DNA of 64,000 nt from Allantophomopsis cytisporea (Eukaryota; Ascomycota; Leotiomycetes; Phacidiales; Phacidiaceae): assembly GCA_024752435.1 (NCBI GenBank), contig CP103025.1, positions 1-64,000 of the forward strand. Reading direction: 5' to 3'. Below, piece after piece: positions 10,761 to 20,313 of the stretch (positions are counted from its first letter, which is position 1; the number at the start of each line of letters is the position of its first letter). Below the pieces are notes generated by a model. That model was not told the DNA's origin. It was given only the letters and a program-made list of their open reading frames with translations, and made no database searches. Both the position numbers and the translations under genes were made by a program.

Positions 10761-12623
10761 TTATGTTCGAATCTTCTCTTCCAAACCATCCACTTTCCCA
10801 TCGTCGTCTTTCTGCACTTCTTGACTAGCATTTTCGGGAACCTTTGCCTCCTCATCTTGTTTCTTGGCTTGCTTGCCTTTGACTCCTTTCCACTCCATAC
10901 CCAATGCAAGGATGAAAGAGAGTGAAGTCATCGCAAGTGCAGAATAGAAGACATCAGTGAGTGCGGTGTTGTATGCGTTAATCACCAGCGGTTTATCTTC
11001 TGAAGGCAACCTGGACATAAGATCTGTGAGGCCAGCGGTTTGAGTTAAATCAGAGGGGACATTTGATAGTTTTCCTTCCAAAACGGAGCTGACTCGACCG
11101 TTGAGAATGCAACTTCCAACTGAAACGAAAATTGCGCCACCAAGATTCATCAGAGAAGTGATGATGGTTAGTGATATAGGGATATCTGCTTGTTCGAAAA
11201 CTGTTTGTGCTGCAAGCTGTGGGCCATCAAAGCCTAATCCTATGCCTCCGCTCGTGAGGATCTGAAAGCCGATTTGAGCACGTCGACTGGTAGCGGGTTG
11301 TAGGGTAGTCAAAAGTCCTGTGCCAATGGCGGCAATTGCACTACCAAATAGCATGAAAGGGACGTATTGGCCTACTATCGTCGTTGCTATGCCAGAAATT
11401 ATCATAAACGCAGTATAGGCGAGAAGAGTGGGTAAAAGGGCCGTGCCAGAATTGAGAGCGTTCATTCCCTGGACTGCCTGGAAGAAAATAGGTAACTTTG
11501 ACATTTCTGTCAGCATCAAATCAAAGTTTAGCCTAAAAGATCTTGACGTACGAAATACTGGATTTGCTGGCTCGCGCCCCCAACCAAGAAGGTATACATC
11601 GCTCCAAAAACCATACTTCGCTGCTTTATGATACGTGGTGGGACAGTCGCCCGCTCGCCGAGCTTCTTCTGGCTAATGGTGAATGCTATGAAACCACAGG
11701 TAGTCAGGGCGTATAAGACACACATGCGGCTATCTCGCCATGCGAATGTTGTGCCGCCAAATTGAAGGACGAGCAAAAGACAGCAGATCGTTGGTACCCA
11801 TAGTACCAACCCTATCCAATCAAAGGCAGCAAAAGACTCGCGCCATGTTTTTCCAGAATTGTTTTCGGGTTCCTTTATTTTGCCTCCGAAAAGAACGAGG
11901 ATTGCTGTCAGAAAGCCGAAAGGTAGATTGATATAGAATGACCATCTCCAAGTCGAATAACTGGTGAAAACCCCTCCCAATATAGGTCCCGCAGCACGAG
12001 TTGATCCCATAAGAACTGCAAATACAGCGTTGAGTAAGGGTCTGAATCTCAGTGAAACATAGTAAGAAATGATGCTATATGTATATTAACAGTGATCCAG
12101 GATTTCTTGTGGAGGACACTTACATGAGAGCCCCAGAAAATACACCTGCTATGCCTAAACCTGCAATCGCTCGACCGATTATGAAAGACGCGGAGTTGGG
12201 TGCGGCCGCACAGATTACAGATCCAATCTCAAAAATTGTAAGGGCAACCACAAAAATAACTTTCTTAGGTAAGGCTCTGTATAACTTTCCCCACGCCAGT
12301 TGAAAAGCAGATAGAGTTAGTAAGCTATGTGGCATTAATAACCGTCATAGGAAGCGTTAAAGAGGGTAATACGCACTACGCTGATCCGTACCAGCCAACA
12401 TCATCAGATGAATTAAATTCATTCGTAATTGCTGGTACTGCTGTTGAAACAATATTCATGTCCTAAGCAGTAAAGTGAGCCCCAAAGAAGCGTAGATATA
12501 TGGATGTTGAAGTCTTACCAAAGCTCCAAGAAAGATTGCAAACCCCATTCCAATCAATACACCTGCAGCCCTCATCTTGTGAATAATATCCTTTGCCGAG
12601 CTTTCACTGCTTGTAGAAGTCAT
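10761..12623 (-). CDS. MFS exporter, DHA14-like (14-TM) drug:H+ antiporter type
   Basis: The chosen start at 12623 (MTSTSSESSAKDIIHKM) precedes the first membrane segment, which is interrupted by an intron beginning GTAAGACTTC at 12518. The next exon gives DMNIVSTAVPAITNEF and WYGSAY, the DHA14 motif region. 'QLAWGKLYRALPKK' (loop 2-3) and 'GRAIAGLGIAGVFSG' follow, then 'GSTRAAGPILGGVFTSYSTWRWSFYI', the antiporter motif C area. Several more introns separate the last half, 11519-10761, which ends in a charged Lys/Glu-rich cytosolic tail. The gene is divergent from the NRPS over an 0.9-kb shared promoter carrying AACTCCGA elements, so co-regulation is likely. I infer export of the cluster product or self-protection. 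The siderophore transporters I know of are a different MFS subgroup. Confidence 0.88.
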
Positions 12624-12839
12624 GGTGGTTTATCGTTTCGGTATATGCCAAGATTGATTGAAAAACGATTACCTTGCTCTAGTTTGTGAGGTACGGAAAT
12701 GCTAACTTCCAAAATTGCTCGACTGAAGATCGATGCATTCATTATTTCAAAGTCGTTCTATATATCTACGTGATCCAGTGTACGATGTCATCAAATTCAA
12801 TCGAAAATATTTGTTTGTCGGCAATATGTTTTCGGATGA

Positions 12840-12863
12840 ATGAGGTTTGACTCCGAACTCCGA
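12840..12863. promoter_or_regulatory. tandem CTCCGA element with ATGAGGTTTG box
   Basis: ATGAGGTTTG (12840-12849) is followed directly by CTCCGAACTCCGA. Read on the other strand this is TCGGAGTTCGGAG, two direct CGGAG half-sites 7 bp apart. CGG triplets are the standard contact of Zn2Cys6 regulators. The same ATGAGGTTTG-then-CTCCGA arrangement recurs at 37409-37430 upstream of the PKS. Confidence 0.6.
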
Positions 12864-12945
12864 CAACTGAATTGATCATGTAACAAAAACCAAAAAGGAC
12901 GTCGCTCAAAGGATTGAATACGCTTATGCCACACGTATGAGCTTC

Positions 12946-12953
12946 AACTCCGA
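12946..12953. promoter_or_regulatory. AACTCCGA element, NRPS/MFS promoter
   Basis: An exact copy of the cluster element, 83 bp from the tandem copy, in the same divergent promoter. Confidence 0.5.
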
Positions 12954-13508
12954 TTCCTTTCTGAGAATGCCCCAAGAAATGCCAAACGTATGTCCGACTG
13001 AAAGAGCCACCTGAGACGACGAAATCCTTGACTGTTTTCCAAGCTACACCTATAATTTTTGGCCTTCAGAATTTGAACTCCGTAGCTGTTGCTTTGAAAA
13101 ATCTTCATGAATATCACACGCGGAATTAAGGGTAAGTTGACGCAAGAATCCGATATCCGACTACTGAAAATAAACAAACAGCACAAATGCCTCTGAATAG
13201 CGAGCTCCGCATATTGCAAATCATGGTCACTCGAGATGACTCTGAATACCAAGTCAACAGGCCGAACAGCGTACCATTCCTGTCCAGACTCCATCATCAG
13301 ATCGAATCTCTGAATGGATCGAAATCCGATGTCAAGCTGTATCAAGAAGTCGGAGAACTCGATGGAGTTATTGATCGAGATAAAAGAGTCTTGAAGGATC
13401 TGTTATGGCTTCAATTCACAGAATCAAGTTAAGGAAAAGGCAATGCCAATATCGAACGATCTACACACAAAATAATATCACTCAAGCCAAACCGATCAGA
13501 AAGAAAAA

Positions 13509-16500
13509 GTGGACTTTATCAAGATGCCTTACCTCGAATCCGACCAGTCAGCTCGCCAGCTCGACCCTGAATGGAAGTTGCAGGGAGCCTATGCCAATCA
13601 TGAGTTTGTGACGACAGTTGATGTGGCTAAGTTGAGAGCCGCATGGTTCATCCTCCTTGGACGTTATTCGCAATCCGAGTCCCTTGAAGTGGAGATACAA
13701 AGCCAGCATATTCTGCAGGCTTTCAAGGATGATGAAGCATCGATGATTGACTCGTCTGTTGGTCCATCACGAGTTGAGCTTCAGTTGTCAGGAGATACAT
13801 ACTTGGCAGACATCATTCATCAAGTTAAGTCTATGGAAGATGACTTGTGCTTCACAACCGGTGGTATCAACAGCTTTCCTCTGGCGGAGGGAACAAATTG
13901 TGGGAGCGGCGGAACATTTCGCACTGGTATCTTTTCATGCGCTTCAACAGACGACATCCGTTGTCCCGAGGAAATTAACAAATGTCAAATCTTTTTGATG
14001 AACATCGACAGAAGATTAACTTTGACATTGGACCCCAAGCTCTGTTCTGTCAACCATGATCCAGGTCTCGCTAGACGTCTCGCTGGCCAACTCGAAACTG
14101 TTTATCTTCAGCTACTGAAAGCAAAATCCAGTCATAGAGTTAGCGATATGGATTTCATGAGTCACGCTGACTGGAAGGAGGACAGCAGTAACACACAACC
14201 CCTTCCAGCTTCCGTCGACTCACTTCTTCATGAATTGATTATGTCTCATGCGTTGAGGACGCCGGACGCACCTGCACTCTGTGCTTTCGATGGCGATTTT
14301 TCATACGCTGGTTTTGATGCTGTGACTACATCATTAGCCTTGAAGTTAAGAAGAACTGGGGTTCAACGAGGCGTGTTAGTCCCGCTCTTCTTCGAAAAGA
14401 CTGTATGGACCATTGTTTCGATGGTAGCAGTACTAAAATCTGGAGGAGCCTTTGTTACTCTTCCATCGGAAATGCCAAGAAGACGGATGGAGGCTGTTGT
14501 CAACCAACTTACTACTACGACCGGACAACCCTGTCAGATTGGAGTATGCTCAACTGCAATGGAGTCAACTGCTAAAGACCTTGTACCAAACGTGATAACG
14601 GTAGATCACGAGAAGGCCTGGGAACTCGAGAAGGTTTCCGAAACACAGATATCATGGAAGGTCAGGCCTGATGACGCTGCATACTGCATATTTACCTCTG
14701 GAACAACAGGCGTTCCAAAAGGTGTTGTAGTGGAGCATCGAAATATATGCACTACGTCAATAGTGACTGCTAAAGCTGTAAGCTTTGACACGTTCAAGGG
14801 AGCCCGCCACGCACAATATCTTTCTTACTCTTTTGACGCTTCGCTATTCGAAGTGTTCTTTCCCCTTGTTCATGGCGGATGTCTCTGCATTCTCTCCGAT
14901 GATGAGCGTATGAACGACATTGGAGGAGCGATGACGAGAATGAAAGTAACTCATATGAAGTTTACTCCTTCAATTGCCGATCAGCTTAGCCCAGCTGATT
15001 TCCCTACTGTTAAGGTTTTATATCTGGGCGGAGAACCTTTAACTGAGGCGATTTCCAGCAAGTGGACACGCACCGTTGATGTCGTGAACTGTTATGGGCC
15101 AGCCGAATGCACAATCTTGTCCCATGCAATTAGCACTAGGGAAGAACTGTGGACTTCTGGCTCTATCGGGAAGTCAACCGCCAGCCGTTGCTTCATCACT
15201 GATCCCAAAAATCCTAATCAGCGATTGCCCAAAGGTTTTCTAGGAGAAATACTTATCGAAGGACCCATCGTTTCCCGAGGCTATTTGAACAATCCATCTC
15301 AAACAAAGAAGGCTTTTCTTGAGGATCTCGTTTGGGCTCCTTCGAACGACAATCAAAAGCGTAGATTCTACAGAACGGGCGATCTTGGTTTTATGGATGC
15401 CAATGGCATGTTCATGTGTAAAGGACGAACAGATCTTCAGGTCAAAATTCGTGGTCAGCGAATTGAATTAAATGAGATTGAGTCTAAGTTGCAGTCTCTT
15501 TTGACATCATCATCTAGATCTGTTGTCGATGCGATTGTTGTCGAGAACAACTCAAAGGTCCTCGTTGCATTTATCCAGCTTCAACAGGCGCAAGGGCAAG
15601 ACATGCAGCTTGGAAACGTATCCGCCAACCTGCGATCTAAGATGAGTGAGTTTCTTCCACCGGCCTTTGTTCCGTCTAACTTCATCGTCGTTGATGAGAT
15701 TCCGTTGGGTCCAACTGGAAAGACCGACAGAAAGATGTTGAAGGCCCTTGTTGGCAATGTATCGATGGGGCAGCTTTTGCGGCTTAAGAATATCGAAACT
15801 AAGCCGAAGTCCTCGCCTGAGCACACCAAATGCTACAAGCCTAGCTCTACGGATACAATGACATCTACAAGTCAGATGGAGCAGAAACTAATGGAGATCT
15901 GGGCGAAGACTTTGAGTCTAAACCTCAGCGACATCCACCCAGATTCAGACTTCTTTGCTTGTGGAGGAAATTCTTTGTTAGCTCTAGGCATCTTGTCCCT
16001 CGCCAGATCTGAATGTATCAGTCTCACAGTGCGCACGATCTTCGAAAATCCCAAATTCAAAGATATGGTTTCGGCGGCACAATTTTCAACAACTGTCGAC
16101 CATCGGACTGCTGCAGATAATGAGCTTACACAGGCACCGACTAACAAAAATGCTAAGCCAACAATCCAAGCTAAATTTGCTGAAATGAAGCCATTGGTTG
16201 CTCAAGAATGGTCCATACCTGTCGGCTCGATCGAAGACATATATCCCGCCACTCACATGCAAGACAGTCTCTTTGCGTTGTCAAAAGCAAACGAAGGGTC
16301 TTATATCCTGCAGTATACCTTTGAAATTCCAAAGACCGCTGACGTTGAACGGCTTCGTGATGCGTGGCTGCGGGTAGTGGATCGGATCCCGATCTTGAGA
16401 ACAAGATTCTTTGAAACATCATCCACGCTACTTCAAATTGTACTCGCACACGGCTTTCATTGGAAGGTTATTCAAGGTGTCAATGATCCAAAACTTCGCC

Positions 16501-19500
16501 AAGAGCTTAGATCTCAGGTTGTTTCGGCACAAAGAACGTTGAGTCAGTTTACTTTGGTCGAGAATCAGGCTTCTGGAACCAGATCCTTGATCTGGACCGT
16601 TAGCCACGCATTGACTGATGGCTGGTCAAGTGCTGTGATTCTCAATGCGGTAAAGAGGGCTTATCAATACGCTGTAATTCCTTCGTTCGAACCGTTCAAG
16701 TCATTTGCAGAAACGACATCGCAGGTCTCGGTAGACAGCAAATCCTTCTGGGAGGCAGAGCTGGCAGACGCACCATGCGTTGAGTTCCCGGTTCTCCCTT
16801 ATGCTAAGTTCCGACCCCGAACAAACTCTCATCTGATCAAAAGACATCCCTTGCTGGAGCAGAAGCCTTCTCAATATACAATTCCGCTTCTATTGAGGGC
16901 TGCATGGGCCGTGACTATGGCTGACTTTTCAATGTCAGAAGATGTGTTATTTGGGTTGGCTTTGAACGGAAGAAGTAACACCACAGTCAGCATGGAACAC
17001 CTGGTCGGACCCATGGTCACAACAGTACCATTGAGAGTCAAAATCGACCGCAAGACTTCTGTCAACGATCTCTTGAAAGCTTTACACGCCCAGTCTGTTC
17101 GAATGATCAAGTTCGAACAGACAGGCCTACGTCAAATTGCTGGATTCAGCCCTGAGTTGCGCGAGGCCTGCAAATTTCAAAATCTCTTAGTGATACAGGT
17201 GGCCCATCAGGGACTTGTCGAAGATATCGAAGGAATGGAGTGGCTAAACTATGTGGATGTCGATACTGTCTCCGCTCAAGCCCTTGTACTCGAGTGTAAG
17301 CTTGAACTAGCCTCCATCAGATTTCGTGCTAGCTATGATGACAAGGTCCTCAAGCGTAGTGCGATAGAGAATGTCATGGATCGATTCTTTGAGATTTTCT
17401 CTTGGATATATTCATTACAGAATCGAACTCGCCAGCTTCGAGATCTGAGGAGTCTCAGCCCTATAAGCCCCGAGGTGCTCAAAAGTTGGATATCACTACC
17501 AGCCTCCCGGAGCAGTCACACTCTTGATACTAGAGTCCTCTTCCATGGTCAGACTATAGAGCTGGACGTGATCGAGGATGAAGTCAACAACACTCTACCA
17601 CCAGGTTGTCGATGTGCTGTTGAGTTGGTAAAACCAAAAGGCGACAAGCAATCTCCAGCATTGGTTGCATTCATTCCGGGCCAAAAGAAAGATGAGAGAC
17701 AAAAATTCTCCATAACGGCATCCAATATACAATCCTCTCTGGAAAGGAAGCTTCCAAGGGTCATGATACCTTCGGTATTTTACCCATTAATGGATATCCC
17801 AGTCTCTCTGAACGGAAATTTTGATCGACGAATGCTGCAATGGCACGCTGCTAGCTTAACTAAGGAAGAACTACAGTCACAAAGTATTTTCGAGGCTGGA
17901 CCAGCGGGTGAGGCTGTTCTATCCACAATTGAGAGAGACTTGATTGAATGTTGGTCTCAGGTTCTCGGCAAGAACAATATTGGACTCGAAGATGATTTCA
18001 TGGCTTCTGGTGGCGACTCGATTAAAGTCATGCGTTTGGTGGCGACCGCTCGGCGCACAGGGTTGCATTTGTCCGTGGAAGATGCACTCAAAAACCCTAC
18101 TCTCAAGCAAATGGCTTCTCGAGTTACAATTACATCTGGAAATCCTGAAGAAACGAGTATCGATTTTATCGAACCAATGGCTTTGATTGGCGGCAAGACT
18201 GCTGCGACAAAGATGATGGCTTCTATCTGCGCTCAAATGGATGTCGAAGAAGCGGAAGTTAACGATATCTACCCCTGCACGCCATATCAAAAACACACTT
18301 TCTCAATGTCTCTCAAAACACCGGGAGCTTGTGTTCTCCAAACAAGATACAAGCTACTTTCCGGACTCGATTTACAGTCCTTATCAATGGCGATAGAGAT
18401 TCTTTGCGGTGCATTTCCAAATCTCCGTACCAGATTTGTGATGCCGTCGCAATGCGGTCTCACACAAGTCAATGTCTCAAAACCCTCTATATTAAGAATT
18501 ACCGAGCATCCCTCTCTAGAGGATGCAGAATTGTACCTTGAACAAGTGAGGCATTCAGCGTCATCTCTTGGACATCCCCTCAGTTATTTCGACATAATCC
18601 ATATCAAGGGCCATGCAGAACCTGAGCCGCGCTCACTTTTTGTGTGGTCCATCAACCATGCAATATATGATGGTGTTACAATGACCAGTATGAACAAAGC
18701 TTTGCACGAGGCATATTTCTCTCACCAAATAACTCAACCAATCTCGCAACATCGACGTTTCGTCGCCTTCCTCGCTTCTAAGCCGCCGGGTCCGTCCGCC
18801 GCATATTGGAAAGCTTATCTATCGGGGACAACTGCTTCTTCTGCACAATATCCGAAGTATCCTAACCGGTTTCATATACCGAAGCCTAATGCCCGCCAGA
18901 GCCACGGCATCACGTTTGCCAGGAAGCCCGGTTCCTCAATCACGACAGCGACACTATTGCGTGCGGCGTGGGGTCTAGTTTTATGCTCCAAAATGCAGAC
19001 AAGCGATGTGGTATTCCAGACCCTTCTAAGTGGACGCAATGTATCTCTTGGGGATGTTGAACATATTCCGGGACCGACACTAGCCTATGTTCCCGTACGT
19101 GTCTCTGTTCCTATGGACGGGTCTTCAGCTACATTCCTAGCTACTCTCCAAGCATCCGCGGCGGAAATGATACCTCATGAGAGCATGGGTATCGATACTA
19201 TTGCTGCTTTAAACGAAGAACTGGCAAAAATATGCAGATGCAACAACATGCTTGTCATTCATAGTGGTCATGATATCACTACTTCAGATCGTTCGACACC
19301 ATCTCTACCTTTGGAAAAGTACAAGGCGTCGATGGATCTCACTGGATTTCTGGCCTTGTTCGTGCAGTGCACTATCAAGACCACAGGTGTCGATGTTACT
19401 GTGGGTTACGATGAAGCTGTTTTAAGTCACGGTGATGTTGAAGATCTGGTGCAGAAGTTCGGCAAGGTGATTTTAAAGCTGTCAAAAGAGGAAGGTGAAT

Positions 19501-19544
19501 GCAGGAGTATTGCTCAATTGATTCCAGCAATTGGAGCAGCGTAA
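13509..19544 (+). CDS. NRPS, A-T-C-(A remnant)-T-C
   Basis: A single uninterrupted exon of 2011 residues. Residues 1-230 look like the end of a decayed condensation domain. The adenylation domain (about 240-750) has FTSGTTGVPKG (~395), FDASLFEVF, NCYGPAECT, YRTGDL (~620), GRTDLQVKIRGQRIELNEIE and GPTGKTDRK. T1 has GGNSLLAL (~819). C1 has SHALTDG (~1032), keeping the second catalytic His. Residues ~1330-1440 hold only the tail of an A domain (ends SLNGNFDRRML). T2 has GGDSIKV (~1501), and the final C domain has NHAIYDG (~1716). This order is that of the NPS6/SidD extracellular siderophore synthetases, whose second A domain is also degenerate. One A domain serving two T domains implies iterative use of a single amino acid and release by the terminal C domain. 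The substrate is unknown. An alternative start is the Met at 13524. Confidence 0.93.
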   Translation: MDFIKMPYLESDQSARQLDPEWKLQGAYANHEFVTTVDVAKLRAAWFILLGRYSQSESLEVEIQSQHILQAFKDDEASMIDSSVGPSRVELQLSGDTYLADIIHQVKSMEDDLCFTTGGINSFPLAEGTNCGSGGTFRTGIFSCASTDDIRCPEEINKCQIFLMNIDRRLTLTLDPKLCSVNHDPGLARRLAGQLETVYLQLLKAKSSHRVSDMDFMSHADWKEDSSNTQPLPASVDSLLHELIMSHALRTPDAPALCAFDGDFSYAGFDAVTTSLALKLRRTGVQRGVLVPLFFEKTVWTIVSMVAVLKSGGAFVTLPSEMPRRRMEAVVNQLTTTTGQPCQIGVCSTAMESTAKDLVPNVITVDHEKAWELEKVSETQISWKVRPDDAAYCIFTSGTTGVPKGVVVEHRNICTTSIVTAKAVSFDTFKGARHAQYLSYSFDASLFEVFFPLVHGGCLCILSDDERMNDIGGAMTRMKVTHMKFTPSIADQLSPADFPTVKVLYLGGEPLTEAISSKWTRTVDVVNCYGPAECTILSHAISTREELWTSGSIGKSTASRCFITDPKNPNQRLPKGFLGEILIEGPIVSRGYLNNPSQTKKAFLEDLVWAPSNDNQKRRFYRTGDLGFMDANGMFMCKGRTDLQVKIRGQRIELNEIESKLQSLLTSSSRSVVDAIVVENNSKVLVAFIQLQQAQGQDMQLGNVSANLRSKMSEFLPPAFVPSNFIVVDEIPLGPTGKTDRKMLKALVGNVSMGQLLRLKNIETKPKSSPEHTKCYKPSSTDTMTSTSQMEQKLMEIWAKTLSLNLSDIHPDSDFFACGGNSLLALGILSLARSECISLTVRTIFENPKFKDMVSAAQFSTTVDHRTAADNELTQAPTNKNAKPTIQAKFAEMKPLVAQEWSIPVGSIEDIYPATHMQDSLFALSKANEGSYILQYTFEIPKTADVERLRDAWLRVVDRIPILRTRFFETSSTLLQIVLAHGFHWKVIQGVNDPKLRQELRSQVVSAQRTLSQFTLVENQASGTRSLIWTVSHALTDGWSSAVILNAVKRAYQYAVIPSFEPFKSFAETTSQVSVDSKSFWEAELADAPCVEFPVLPYAKFRPRTNSHLIKRHPLLEQKPSQYTIPLLLRAAWAVTMADFSMSEDVLFGLALNGRSNTTVSMEHLVGPMVTTVPLRVKIDRKTSVNDLLKALHAQSVRMIKFEQTGLRQIAGFSPELREACKFQNLLVIQVAHQGLVEDIEGMEWLNYVDVDTVSAQALVLECKLELASIRFRASYDDKVLKRSAIENVMDRFFEIFSWIYSLQNRTRQLRDLRSLSPISPEVLKSWISLPASRSSHTLDTRVLFHGQTIELDVIEDEVNNTLPPGCRCAVELVKPKGDKQSPALVAFIPGQKKDERQKFSITASNIQSSLERKLPRVMIPSVFYPLMDIPVSLNGNFDRRMLQWHAASLTKEELQSQSIFEAGPAGEAVLSTIERDLIECWSQVLGKNNIGLEDDFMASGGDSIKVMRLVATARRTGLHLSVEDALKNPTLKQMASRVTITSGNPEETSIDFIEPMALIGGKTAATKMMASICAQMDVEEAEVNDIYPCTPYQKHTFSMSLKTPGACVLQTRYKLLSGLDLQSLSMAIEILCGAFPNLRTRFVMPSQCGLTQVNVSKPSILRITEHPSLEDAELYLEQVRHSASSLGHPLSYFDIIHIKGHAEPEPRSLFVWSINHAIYDGVTMTSMNKALHEAYFSHQITQPISQHRRFVAFLASKPPGPSAAYWKAYLSGTTASSAQYPKYPNRFHIPKPNARQSHGITFARKPGSSITTATLLRAAWGLVLCSKMQTSDVVFQTLLSGRNVSLGDVEHIPGPTLAYVPVRVSVPMDGSSATFLATLQASAAEMIPHESMGIDTIAALNEELAKICRCNNMLVIHSGHDITTSDRSTPSLPLEKYKASMDLTGFLALFVQCTIKTTGVDVTVGYDEAVLSHGDVEDLVQKFGKVILKLSKEEGECRSIAQLIPAIGAA

Positions 19545-20313
19545 ATGTCTGTCGCTCTCAATGTTTTTTGTATAGACTTAGCAGGACTTTTTCTTTCTTC
19601 ATTTTCATTCTTGTCTTTCGTATCCCAACACCACGTTTGGATCTACTAAAAATCGTCCAGGTGAAATAATTAACTAATTAGTTATAGAAATTTTATTTTA
19701 TTTAATTGAAACCTTGCTCAAAATTGAGCGTAGACGTTCGCTAATTGCAACAGAAATCTCAGACATTGAAATGTTTGATTGGGTAAAACAAGAAATGCTA
19801 CTTAGGAGGTACCGCTACTAGCAAAACACAACTGAAACTTTCCTACATCTTTGTTATATACTTTATCTATTGTTACGCTTTTGAACGTGAACTCTATCTT
19901 TCCTTGTCACAATAACGAATTTTCTGGCTTCTTGGTCCTGTTGCTACAAGGCTTTCCTGCGCGATGTTGCATCGAAAGGTGGATTATAGTTGATCAAGTT
20001 GCCTTTCTCCAGAGAGATCTGAGATTACAACGCATATGACAAACGGTTCTCAAATGAACTTAAGACTTGACGCTACAATTTGTAGAACCTGTTTATGATT
20101 GTCGCATCTGCTAAGTAATAAGCTATAATGATGACGAATTTCAACGTCAAAACAAGAATATCGCGGAAAACGAATGCTATGCACTATTGAGTACATGGCC
20201 TGTGCGGCATACGTTACTTTTACAGTAAAACGAACCCAACCTTCTAAGTCCTTCGTAATTTTCACCAGCTTGTACGTGCTTGTGTGCAAGTAGCTGTCTA
20301 GATATATGAAAAC
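19545..20313. other. convergent 3' flanks of NRPS and regulator
   Basis: AT-rich spacer between two genes that end toward each other. I see no credible gene or RNA in it. It should contain both polyadenylation regions. Confidence 0.45.

Larger units (their letters stand above)
12624..13508. promoter_or_regulatory. divergent MFS/NRPS promoter region
   Basis: The 885-bp spacer between divergent starts contains the direct repeat CTCCGAACTCCGA (12851-12863), another AACTCCGA (12946-12953) and a one-base variant AACTCCGT (13076-13083). No coding region in it is convincing. It most likely controls both genes from shared operators. Confidence 0.65.
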
